Shown here: piece by piece, positions 26,100-33,925 of the stretch | Layout: each line of letters opens with the position of its first letter | How positions within the stretch are numbered: position 1 is the stretch's first letter | Origin: Burkholderiales bacterium | GTDB taxonomy: Bacteria; Pseudomonadota; Gammaproteobacteria; Burkholderiales; Burkholderiaceae_C | Length of the DNA stretch: 64,000 nt | Direction: 5' to 3' | Assembly: GCA_016223165.1 (NCBI GenBank) | Contig: JACRPO010000014.1 | Span: 62,001 to 126,000, forward strand | Notes under the pieces: model-generated | Told to the model about the DNA's origin: nothing | The model's input: only the letters and a program-made list of their open reading frames with translations | The model's database searches: none | Made by a program: the position numbers and the translations under genes

Positions 26100-27375
26100 C
26101 GTGATCAAGATCGCCGGGCGCAACCTCTCGCGCTACCGCCGCCGCACGCTGCTGACGCTGCTGCTGATCGTCATCGGCATGGTCGCGGTGCTGCTCTTCA
26201 TCTCGGTCACCGGTTCGTTCAAGTCGATGATGGTCGGGCAGATCACCGACTCCGTGCTCGGGCACCTGGAGGTGCATCGCAAGGGCTACGTGGCATCGAT
26301 CGACACCCTGCCGCTGAACCTCAACATGAAGCCGTCGGCGGTGGCCAAGGTCGAGGAAGCGCTGAAGGCGGACAAGGCCGTCGAAGCCTGGTCGCCGCGG
26401 ATCAAGTTCGGCGGCATGTTCAGCAATTTCACCGAGACCACGAGCATCCGCATCAACGGCGTCGACCCGGCGCGCGAGGCGGCCACCGTGCCCTTGTTGC
26501 CGGGCCGCATGATCGAGGGCGCCAAGGGCGGCACGCTGGTCGAGAAGGGCCAGATCGTGATCCCGGTGCTGCTCGCGCGCGGCATGAAGGTCAAGGTCGG
26601 CGACACCGTCGTGCTGGTGGCCACCAACCGCGACGGTTCGGTCAACGGCAAGACCTTCGTCATCCGCAGCATCACCGAGGGCATTTCGGGCCCTGGCGGC
26701 CGCGATGGTTACATCCATGTCGACGATGCGCGCGAGTTGCTGCGCATGAAGGACGCCGAGGTCAGCGAGATCGCGATCCGGCTGCGGGACCCGGCCCAGC
26801 TCGACCGCGTGAGCGCGGCCCTCAAGCAAGCGCTGGGGGCCACTTCGAGCCCGGCGCCGGGCCAGGCCCCTGGCGGCGCCGGCGCCGGCGAAGGCAGGCC
26901 GGGCCTCGAGGTGCACACCTGGGCCGACCTGTCGCCCTTCGCGAGCCTGGCCCGCATGATCGACTTGATGACGGTCTTCATCAAGGTCGTGCTGGTGTCC
27001 ATCGTGCTGGTCAGCGTGATGAACGTGATGGTGATGGCCGTGTACGAGCGCATCCGCGAGATCGGCACCATCGCCGCCATCGGCACGCGGCCCTCGCGAA
27101 TCCTGCTGCTGTTCCTGGCCGAGGGCTTGCTGCTGGGCGTGATCGGGACCGCGCTCGGAACCCTGGTCAGCCTGGCGTCGATCTACGGGATCAACCTCTG
27201 GCAGCCCCATTTCGCATTCGGGCAGCAGCAAGACCTGGTGATGGCGCCGACCATCGCCGTGGCCCAGGTGGTCACGGTGGCGCTGCTGGTGGTGGGCGTG
27301 GCCGTGCTGGCCAGCCTGCAACCGTCGTGGAAGGCCTCGCGGCTGGACCCCATCACGGCGCTGCGGCATGTCTGA
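26092..27375 (+). CDS. MacB/LolE-type ABC permease (FtsX family)
   Basis: Four membrane segments in the 1+3 order of the type VII ABC fold. TM1 is RRTLLTLLLIVIGMVAVLLF. A periplasmic domain of about 240 residues follows, with a Pro/Gly/Ala-rich linker near residue 265. The FtsX domain then reads FIKVVLVSIVLVSVMNVMVM, IREIGTIAAIGTRPSRILLL and QVVTVALLVVGVAVLASLQP, ending SRLDPITALRHV, the usual MacB/LolE coda. The preceding gene supplies the ATPase. With the LolA-like and outer-membrane genes downstream it suggests extraction of a lipid or lipoprotein from the inner membrane. Confidence 0.92.
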   Translation: MLDVIKIAGRNLSRYRRRTLLTLLLIVIGMVAVLLFISVTGSFKSMMVGQITDSVLGHLEVHRKGYVASIDTLPLNLNMKPSAVAKVEEALKADKAVEAWSPRIKFGGMFSNFTETTSIRINGVDPAREAATVPLLPGRMIEGAKGGTLVEKGQIVIPVLLARGMKVKVGDTVVLVATNRDGSVNGKTFVIRSITEGISGPGGRDGYIHVDDARELLRMKDAEVSEIAIRLRDPAQLDRVSAALKQALGATSSPAPGQAPGGAGAGEGRPGLEVHTWADLSPFASLARMIDLMTVFIKVVLVSIVLVSVMNVMVMAVYERIREIGTIAAIGTRPSRILLLFLAEGLLLGVIGTALGTLVSLASIYGINLWQPHFAFGQQQDLVMAPTIAVAQVVTVALLVVGVAVLASLQPSWKASRLDPITALRHV

Positions 27376-27396
27376 GCGCGTGCGCCGGAGAACAAC

Positions 27397-28146
27397 ATGA
27401 AGAAATTGATGTCCCAGCTGATGTCCAAGTTGATGTCCCTCGCCTTTCTGCTGCTCGCCGCCCCCGCGTTCGCGATCGACGGCACGGCCTTGCTGCAGCA
27501 GATCGACCGCAAGCTCGAACCCGAGTCCTACGAGATGGTGCGCAAGCTCGTCAATATCGAGCCCGACGGTTCGCGCAAGGAGTTCGTGCTGTACTCCGTC
27601 AAGAAGGGCAAGGACAAGATCGCCGCGCTCTTCCTCGACCCGGCCAGCGAACGCGACCGCGCGACGCTGCGCCTGGGCGACAACATGTGGCTGTACATCC
27701 CGAACGTCGGCAAGCCGTTGCGCATCACCAGCCTGCAGTCGGTGATCGGCGGCATCTTCAACAACGCCGACATCCTGGCACTCGAGTTCTCGGTCGAATA
27801 CATCGTGGAGCGGGTGGTCGAGGACGTAGCCGTCTACACGCTGTCGCTGAAGGCGCGCACGGGTGACGTGGCCTACGACCGGCTGACGATGAAGGTGGAC
27901 AGGAAGACCACGCTGCCGGTCTCGATCGAGTGTTACGCCGCCAGCGGCCTGCTGATCAAGACGCTGACCTACAAGGACATCAAGGACTTCGGCGGCGGCA
28001 TCAAGCGGCCGGCGATGCTGGAAACCGAGAGCCCCCTGCACAAGGGCTACAAGTCGCTCATGCTGTATGGCTCGATCAAGGCACGCAAGGTGCCCGACGA
28101 GGCCTTCACGCTGGAGTACCTGCCGCGGCTCAAGGAACTGCGGTGA
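27397..28146 (+). CDS. LolA-like outer-membrane lipoprotein-sorting protein
   Basis: A signal peptide (MSLAFLLLAAPAFA) is followed by a 220-residue periplasmic protein with the half-barrel strands seen in the lipoprotein-sorting/LolA-like clan: RKEFVLYSVKKGKDKIAALF, MWLYIPNVGKPLRITSLQSV, then ILALEFSVEYIVERVVED, and a KTLTYKDIKDFGGGIKRPAM segment typical of this subgroup. Members are regularly encoded next to MacB-type ABC genes and a beta-barrel, as here, and probably carry a lipid or hydrophobic cargo across the periplasm. The stop overlaps the next start by 4 bp (GTGA). The N-terminus repeats Met-Ser-(Gln/Lys)-Leu, giving several possible ATGs. Confidence 0.85.
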   Translation: MKKLMSQLMSKLMSLAFLLLAAPAFAIDGTALLQQIDRKLEPESYEMVRKLVNIEPDGSRKEFVLYSVKKGKDKIAALFLDPASERDRATLRLGDNMWLYIPNVGKPLRITSLQSVIGGIFNNADILALEFSVEYIVERVVEDVAVYTLSLKARTGDVAYDRLTMKVDRKTTLPVSIECYAASGLLIKTLTYKDIKDFGGGIKRPAMLETESPLHKGYKSLMLYGSIKARKVPDEAFTLEYLPRLKELR

Positions 28147-29423
28147 CCCGCGTCGGGGCACTGCTGCTGGCGCTGCTGGCCGGGGTGTCTTGCGCCCGCG
28201 CCGACGAGACCTTCGACCCTTCGGCCTACGACAAGAAGGCCTTCGAGTGGACCGGCTTCGTCGAAGCCCGCCCAGAGCGGCAATGGTTGCGGCAAGACTC
28301 CGCCGGCTATGCGCTGCAATATCCGGGCGAGTCGAGGCGCACGGCAACGCGCCTGGGCGGATCGGCCGAACTTTCCGGCGTGGCGCGCCACCGGTCGCTC
28401 AGCTTCAACTTCACCGGCCACGCGGGCTGGATCGACGAGCCGCGCGGCTCGGACTCCGACAGCCGCATGTATGAGGCCTACGGTGCCTGGCGCATCGACG
28501 AGCGCAGCCATGTCGAACTCGGCAAGCGCGCGCTGCGCTGGGGCAAGGGCTACGCCTGGAGCCCGGTCGCCTTCCTGGAACGGTCGAAGGACCCGACCGA
28601 CCCGGAACTGGCGCGCGAGGGCTTCGTGATGGCCGCGGGTGCCTGGGTGCGCAGCTTCGACGGCCCCCTCCAGACCCTGTCGCTGAGCGCGGCCGTGGTG
28701 CCCACCACCTCCGGCCTCAATGCGGATTTCGGCGGCGGCGCCACCAATGCGGGGCACACCAACGCCGCGTTCAAGCTTTACGCGCTGGCCTATGACACCG
28801 ACATCGACGTGATCTGGGCCGCCCGAGGCAGCCGAGGGCCGCGCTTCGGCATCGACTTCTCGCGCAACATCGGCAGCAACATGGAGGTTCACGGCGAGTG
28901 GGCCCGCGCGGCCGACGCACCGCGCGTGACCTTGGGCCCGGGCAACAGCTTGCAGACCCAGGCGGCCACCTACCGCAGCACGCTGGTCGGGCTGCGCTAC
29001 CTGACCGAACGCGACACCACGATCGTCTTCGAGCTCTACCGCAACGGCGCGGGCTACAGCACCGATGAACTAAGTGCGTTCTACGAGCTCGCGCGTGCGT
29101 CGGCCGCCAACCCGGCCTTGTCGCCATTGGCCAGCCGCGCGGCGGCGGCGGGCTACAACCGGCCGAATGCGGCGCAGCGCTACGCCTATCTGCGCGTGAG
29201 CCAGAAGGAGCCGTTCGACATCCTCGACTTCACGCCGTCGGTGAGCCTGCTCGCGAACATGGGTGACCACAGCTGGTCGCTGATTCCCGAACTGCTGTAC
29301 ACGGGCATCAAGAACGTCGAACTGCGGGCGCGCGTGGCACTGAACCGCGGCGATGCCGGCACGGAATACGCAGAGCGCGCCGTCCGCTCACGGGCCGAGC
29401 TTCGCGTGCGCGCGTACTTCTGA
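28143..29423 (+). CDS. Outer-membrane beta-barrel protein, end of the envelope operon
   Basis: GTG start at 28143, coupled to the LolA-like gene. A signal peptide ends SCARA; the remaining 400 residues are alternating amphipathic strands rich in Arg/Tyr/Trp (FEWTGFVEARPERQWLRQDS, YGAWRIDERSHVELGKRALR). The chain ends RAELRVRAYF, a terminal Phe as needed for outer-membrane insertion. It has no homology I can name to a specific porin. It is last of nine closely spaced genes starting at 21270 and is the likely outer-membrane endpoint for whatever the ABC/LolA-like parts deliver. Part of its C-terminal third resembles the fragment at 1-735. Confidence 0.85.
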   Translation: MTRVGALLLALLAGVSCARADETFDPSAYDKKAFEWTGFVEARPERQWLRQDSAGYALQYPGESRRTATRLGGSAELSGVARHRSLSFNFTGHAGWIDEPRGSDSDSRMYEAYGAWRIDERSHVELGKRALRWGKGYAWSPVAFLERSKDPTDPELAREGFVMAAGAWVRSFDGPLQTLSLSAAVVPTTSGLNADFGGGATNAGHTNAAFKLYALAYDTDIDVIWAARGSRGPRFGIDFSRNIGSNMEVHGEWARAADAPRVTLGPGNSLQTQAATYRSTLVGLRYLTERDTTIVFELYRNGAGYSTDELSAFYELARASAANPALSPLASRAAAAGYNRPNAAQRYAYLRVSQKEPFDILDFTPSVSLLANMGDHSWSLIPELLYTGIKNVELRARVALNRGDAGTEYAERAVRSRAELRVRAYF

Positions 29424-29471
29424 CTTTGGCGCGAGTGCGGGCGCACGACCCCGATCGCCATTGCAGGTGCA

Positions 29472-31100
29472 CTACAGCAGATCCTCCGGCGCGATGGCGC
29501 CCAGCAGCCGCGAGAACAGCCGCCGCCAGACGCTGACCAGCGGCTCGACGTCGTAGACCACCGGTTGGCCCTTCTCCTCGGTCGACCAGAGGATCTGCGG
29601 CGTGCGGCCGGCGGGGCCGACCAGGCTGACGCCGAATGCACGCGACGGATGCACGGCCTCGTCGAACATCTGGCCGATCGTCTCGCCGAGTTCGCTGCTC
29701 TCGGCAAACAAGCCGATCTCGGTGTTGGAAAGGCGCGAACGCGGGTCGAGGTTCATCGAGCCCACCACCAGGTACCGGCGATCGATCACGATCGCCTTCG
29801 TGTGCAGGTAGGCACCGGACGAGCTGCCGAGGCGGCTGCGGACCGACTCCAGCCGCTCGGGGCGCATCTCGTGGAGTTCGATGCCGGCGGCGAGCAGCCG
29901 CTCGCGGCGCCGCGCATAGCCCGCGTGCGCGAGCGGCACCACGTCGGCCGAGGCGAGCGAGTTCGTCAGCACGCGCACGCGCACGCCACGGCGGGCCACC
30001 GCGCCCAGCGCCTCGAGCCCTTCGTCGCTGGGGATGAAGTACGGCGAGATGAGGATCAGCTCGCGCGTGGCCTTGGCGACGATGGGCCGGATGCGCGCGG
30101 CAAACAGGGATTGACCGCTGCCCGAAACCTCCGCGGCCACCTTCTCCGGCGGGTCGGCGAAGACCTCCACCGGCGCGATCTTCAGCGGGACATTTCCCGA
30201 GCGCAAGGCGATGCCAAGGCCGCTTTCGCGCAGTGCGCGCGCGTAGTCGCCGTCGCGAAAGCCTTCGACACGCCTGCGCAAGCCTTGCTCGAAGCGGACC
30301 AAATCGCCGGCGGACGGCAACGACGGAACGAAGGCCTGGATCGGCACCGACCACTCGCTGTTCCAGTAGGCATCGAAGCTGCGCGAGATCTCGCTCACTG
30401 CCGGGCCGGCCACGAGCATGTCGAGGTCACTGAAGTTGACCTCGCCGGCGGCATCGAAGTATTCGTCGCCGAGGTTGCGCCCGCCGATCACCGCCATCGC
30501 GTTGTCGGCGATCCAGAGCTTGTTATGCATGCGCCGGTTGAGCCTCTGCGAGCTGCCGACGAATTCGAAGACCTGCGACAGGCCGAAGGTGCCGCGACTG
30601 GAGAACGGGTTGAAGACGCGCACCTCGATGTTCGCGAATCCGGCGAGGGTGGCGAGGTCGAGATCCTTGCCGGCGGCGTCCAGGTCGTCGACCAGCAATC
30701 GCACGCGCACGCCACGCTGCGCCGCGCGCAGCACACGTGCCATCAACAGCTGCGTCGTCGTGTCGGCGCGCACGATGTAGTACTGCAAGTCGAGCGTGTG
30801 TCGCGCCGCCTCGGCCAGCGCGGCGCGCGTACCCAGGGCATCCATCCCGCTGGGCAGCGCGTGCAGGCCCGACTTGCCTTCGTGCCCAGTCAACTGGGCC
30901 GCGTAGGCCCGGGCGATCGCCGTGTCGGCAGCCGAAGGCCAGGCCTCGGTGACGGGGCGCGGCACGTCCAGCCGCGCGGCGCCGCAAGCAGACAGCACAA
31001 GGGCCGCGCCCGCGATCGCCAGCGCGAAAGCCGAGCGAAGGCAGCGTGCGCATCCCGCGCCCGCGCGCCGCCTGAACTCCCTTCTGCACGGCCTGCTCAT
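29472..31100 (-). CDS. Phospholipase D-family lipoprotein (cardiolipin synthase C-like)
   Basis: Two HKD catalytic motifs are present, HNKLWIADNAMAVIGGRN and HTKAIVIDRRYLVVGSMN, each with Lys and Asp correctly spaced, as in PLD-type cardiolipin synthases and ClsC. I start at ATG 31100, which gives an N-terminal lipoprotein signal (ALAIAGAALVLSAC, lipobox Cys). Sequence above it, up to 31217, is not convincing. Length is 542 residues. ClsC-type enzymes use phosphatidylglycerol and phosphatidylethanolamine to make cardiolipin; which lipid is used here is not decidable. It follows the patatin gene by 64 bp on the same strand, so both may act on membrane lipids. Confidence 0.88.
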   Translation of the reverse strand: MSRPCRREFRRRAGAGCARCLRSAFALAIAGAALVLSACGAARLDVPRPVTEAWPSAADTAIARAYAAQLTGHEGKSGLHALPSGMDALGTRAALAEAARHTLDLQYYIVRADTTTQLLMARVLRAAQRGVRVRLLVDDLDAAGKDLDLATLAGFANIEVRVFNPFSSRGTFGLSQVFEFVGSSQRLNRRMHNKLWIADNAMAVIGGRNLGDEYFDAAGEVNFSDLDMLVAGPAVSEISRSFDAYWNSEWSVPIQAFVPSLPSAGDLVRFEQGLRRRVEGFRDGDYARALRESGLGIALRSGNVPLKIAPVEVFADPPEKVAAEVSGSGQSLFAARIRPIVAKATRELILISPYFIPSDEGLEALGAVARRGVRVRVLTNSLASADVVPLAHAGYARRRERLLAAGIELHEMRPERLESVRSRLGSSSGAYLHTKAIVIDRRYLVVGSMNLDPRSRLSNTEIGLFAESSELGETIGQMFDEAVHPSRAFGVSLVGPAGRTPQILWSTEEKGQPVVYDVEPLVSVWRRLFSRLLGAIAPEDLL

Positions 31101-31164
31101 GCCGGGATCGTAGGCCGCATCACGGGAAACCCCGATCCCGCACGGCGTCACCCGACCGACTGGC

Positions 31165-32025
31165 CTACTTCCGAAGCAGCACCGGCGCCAGGCGCATGAG
31201 CGCCGCCTCGCCCGCATTCACCAGCGCGTCGACGTCGAGGCGTTCGCGCATCAGGTGATGCAGGTCGAGCTTGAGCACGTGCTCGGCCGCGCGGGCCTGC
31301 TCGCGCGCCAACGCATTGGTCAGGATGTGCATGGCCTGGAAGGCGTAGTCCGACGACGAATTCGGCGGCTCTTCGTAGGGCCGGTAGGCCACGTCGACGG
31401 CGACGACGCGCTCGACCCCGAGCAAACGCGCCGCCTCCACCGGCACCGGCGCGGTGAGGCTGCCGTCCAGGAGCTCGTGGCTGCCGATGCGAACCGGCTC
31501 GAACAGCAGCGGCACGGCACAGGATGCCTCGACAGCCAGGCCGACCGGTCCGGCGTCGAGGATCACGCTTTCGCCGCTGTGCGTGTCGGTGGCCACGGCA
31601 GCAAACCGCACCGGCAGCTCGGTGATGCGGCGGCCGCGCACGGCACGCTCCACCTCTTCGCGCAGCGCATCGTTGCGCCGGCGGCCGCGCACCAGCCACG
31701 ACATCGCGCCCGGGGGTTGCCAGTCGAGGCGGTGGGCGATGCGCATGATCTCGTCGGCGCCGAGCCCGGCGGCCCACAGCGCCCCGACGGCCGCACCGGC
31801 GCTGCAGCCGGCGATCGCGGCCGGCTGCAGCCCGATGCGCGCGCAGCCGCGCACGACCCCGATGTGCGCCCAGCTGTGCAACGCGCCGGTGCCGAGCGCG
31901 AACCCGATCGAGCCGGGCGCCTGCTTCGCGGGCGCCGGTGTCGCCGCCGGCGCAGGTGTTGCCGCGGACGCCGCAGGCGCCGCGGGTGCCGCCGCGGCCA
32001 CGGAGATGAAGTCGCGCCGGCGCAT
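31165..32025 (-). CDS. Patatin-like phospholipase (RssA/NTE type)
   Basis: The catalytic dyad is clear: the nucleophile elbow IAGCSAGAAVGALWAAGL (Gly-Cys-Ser-Ala-Gly) and the Asp in LLDGSLTAPVPVEAARLLG. The oxyanion-loop segment IGFALGTGALHSWAHIGVVR precedes it. An N-terminal twin-arginine signal (MRRRDFISVAAAAPAAPA) and an Ala/Pro-rich linker point to export. Length is 286 residues. The family hydrolyses acyl esters of lipids. It lies 15 bp after the CusF-like gene and 64 bp before the phospholipase D gene, forming a small lipid/metal operon. Confidence 0.9.
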   Translation of the reverse strand: MRRRDFISVAAAAPAAPAASAATPAPAATPAPAKQAPGSIGFALGTGALHSWAHIGVVRGCARIGLQPAAIAGCSAGAAVGALWAAGLGADEIMRIAHRLDWQPPGAMSWLVRGRRRNDALREEVERAVRGRRITELPVRFAAVATDTHSGESVILDAGPVGLAVEASCAVPLLFEPVRIGSHELLDGSLTAPVPVEAARLLGVERVVAVDVAYRPYEEPPNSSSDYAFQAMHILTNALAREQARAAEHVLKLDLHHLMRERLDVDALVNAGEAALMRLAPVLLRK

Positions 32026-32040
32026 CAGGATGCCGGCAGG

Positions 32041-32322
32041 TCAGGGCAGCTTCTTCAGCACCGTCACCACGTACTGGCCGTCGACCTTGGCGGCTTCGAA
32101 CCTGACCTTGTCGCCCACGGCCAGCCCATCGAGCATCCTGGCGTCCTTCACGCGGTAGGCCATGGTCATCGCCGGCATGTCGATCGATTTGATCTCGCCG
32201 TGCTTGAGCGTGAGCTTGGCTTGGGCGCGGTCGATCTTGCGCACTTCGCCGTCGGCGCCCTGCGCGAGCGCCGCACCGGCCACGACAGCCAGCAGGCCGG
32301 CGACAAGGACGTTCTTGATCAC
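32041..32322 (-). CDS. CusF-like periplasmic copper-binding protein
   Basis: The 93-residue protein has a signal peptide (NVLVAGLLAVVAGAALAQG) and a small beta-barrel with the CusF segment IKSIDMPAMTMAYRVKD. The spaced Met pair (MxMxx) is the Cu(I)/Ag(I) site of the family; the Trp of E. coli CusF is not seen at the equivalent place. The start is GTG 32322, with GGAGAG about 6 bases upstream; the ATG at 32391 would give a non-signal leader. Homologues usually accompany CusCBA efflux pumps; none is present here. First gene of an operon with patatin and phospholipase D. Confidence 0.82.
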   Translation of the reverse strand: MIKNVLVAGLLAVVAGAALAQGADGEVRKIDRAQAKLTLKHGEIKSIDMPAMTMAYRVKDARMLDGLAVGDKVRFEAAKVDGQYVVTVLKKLP

Positions 32323-32455
32323 GACTTCTCTCCAGGCGTTCACAGGGGCAATCGCCCCACACCGCTCCTCCATCGGGAGGCCGCGGCGCATTTTGCATCG
32401 CCGACAGGATTGGCTGCCCGCCTGCCGCCGTCGTCAGCCTGCGGCAGGCACCGCG

Positions 32456-33925
32456 TCAAGGTCTCGTGTGCCCGGGCACCGGCGACGCGCCCACGGGCCC
32501 CGTGCGCAGCGCCTGATCGCGCCCGCCGAAGCGGGCGACGAGCGCCTTCTGGTCGGCCTTGGCGCGGCGATCCGTCGCCTCGGGGTCGAGGCGCTCGCGC
32601 AGCAGCGCTTCGAAGTGCGCCACCACCGCTGCATGCACCGCGTCGCCGGCGAGATTGCGGGCCTGGCCGGGGTCGCTGCGTTGATCGAACAGTTCGGGCC
32701 GGTAGCCTACGTAGTGGTGGTAGGACCACGGACCCTGCCGCAGCAGGTAGGCGGCCGTTGGCGACCCGACGGCGTGGTATTCGCTGAAGCCGATGCGGGC
32801 AGGGTCGTCGGCTTCGGCTGCCACCGCTTGCAGTGCACGCCCGGCCCAGCCGGCGGCAGGCGGCACGCCGATGGCCTGCGTGATCGTCGGCGCGAGGTCG
32901 ACGAGGTTGACCTGCGTGCCGCAGGCGTGGCCCTCGGGCATGCCGGGGCCGGCGACGAGCAGCGGCACGGCGGTCGACTCCCGATACAGCATCGACTTGT
33001 TCCACAGGCCGCGCACGCCCTGATTGTCGCCATGGTCGCTGCTGAAGATCACCAGCGTGTCCCCGGCCAAGCCGAGACGATGCAGCGCGTCGAGCACGAC
33101 GCCCACCCTTTCGTCCAGGAAATTCACGAGGCCGTAGTAGCAGGCGAGCGCCAAACGCCGGCGCGCGTCGGTGCCGAGGGCCGCGTCGTCGTCGGTGAAG
33201 TCGACGAAGCGCTGCACCCAGGGGTGGCGCGGCGTGCCTTCGCGTGGATGCAGGCGCGGCAGGGGCAGCGCGTCGATCGGGATGCCGGCCAGGTGGCGCG
33301 GTGGGACGACGAGCGGGAAGTGCGGCGCGACGAAGCCGACGAAGAGCGCCCAGGGCCGCGGGTCGGGCTGCGCCGCGCGCTCGGCCAGCCATTGCGCGGC
33401 CCGCTCGGCCGAGGCCTGGTCGTAGCGGTTGTAGCGCGACTCGCCCGGGCCTAGTTCGTCGAAGATGCGCGAGGGCCGCGGCGCGTCGGGCAAGGGGTCG
33501 CGCACCGAGCCCCAGACCTGGCCGATGCCGCCGGCCAGGTGCAGGGGCTCGTGCTGGCGCGAGAAGCCGGTGGGCGCCTGCGCATTCGCGTAGTGCAGCT
33601 TGCCGATCGACTCGACGCGATGGCCGGCCGCCATGAGCGCATGGCCCCAGCCGGGCACGCGGCCGTCGTAGCCCATCGCGTTGTCCCAGTAGCCGATCTG
33701 GTGCACCCAGCGCCCGGTGGCCAGGCTCGCGCGGGCCGGCACGCAGATCGGCGAAGGCGTCAGCGCCCGCGTGAAGCGCGTGCCGCGCGCCGCCAATGCG
33801 TCGAGGTGCGGCGTGTGCACCCAGGGGTGGCCGGCGCCGCCCAGCGCCAGCGCATCCTGCTCGTCGGACAGCAGCACGAGCACGTTGCAGGGGCGAACCT
33901 GCCCGGTCGAGGCGGCCTTCGTCAT
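32456..33925 (-). CDS. Type I sulfatase (formylglycine-dependent)
   Basis: The N-terminus NVLVLLSDEQDALALGGAGH supplies the metal-binding Asp. The active-site signature is PSPICVPARASLATG, the Cys of C-x-P-x-R being the residue oxidised to formylglycine. Further ligands come from IFSSDHGDNQGVRGLWNKSM. Length is 489 residues. There is no signal peptide, so the enzyme is probably cytoplasmic. It overlaps the preceding sulfatase gene by 4 bp (33922-33925) and is third in the Bug-sulfatase-sulfatase operon, implying it desulfates a compound captured by the binding protein. Choline, aryl or alkyl sulfates are possible. Confidence 0.9.
   Translation of the reverse strand: MTKAASTGQVRPCNVLVLLSDEQDALALGGAGHPWVHTPHLDALAARGTRFTRALTPSPICVPARASLATGRWVHQIGYWDNAMGYDGRVPGWGHALMAAGHRVESIGKLHYANAQAPTGFSRQHEPLHLAGGIGQVWGSVRDPLPDAPRPSRIFDELGPGESRYNRYDQASAERAAQWLAERAAQPDPRPWALFVGFVAPHFPLVVPPRHLAGIPIDALPLPRLHPREGTPRHPWVQRFVDFTDDDAALGTDARRRLALACYYGLVNFLDERVGVVLDALHRLGLAGDTLVIFSSDHGDNQGVRGLWNKSMLYRESTAVPLLVAGPGMPEGHACGTQVNLVDLAPTITQAIGVPPAAGWAGRALQAVAAEADDPARIGFSEYHAVGSPTAAYLLRQGPWSYHHYVGYRPELFDQRSDPGQARNLAGDAVHAAVVAHFEALLRERLDPEATDRRAKADQKALVARFGGRDQALRTGPVGASPVPGHTRP

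Noticed and set aside
26038..28347. Long open frame on the - strand opposite the MacB/LolE-type permease and LolA-like genes
   Set aside because: His/Asp/Arg-rich sequence without domains; the + strand genes have clear motifs, spacing and overlaps.
29472..31100. Naming the phospholipase D gene clsC outright
   Set aside because: Two HKD motifs fit ClsC, but a lipoprotein PLD could equally act on other phospholipids; symbol left empty.
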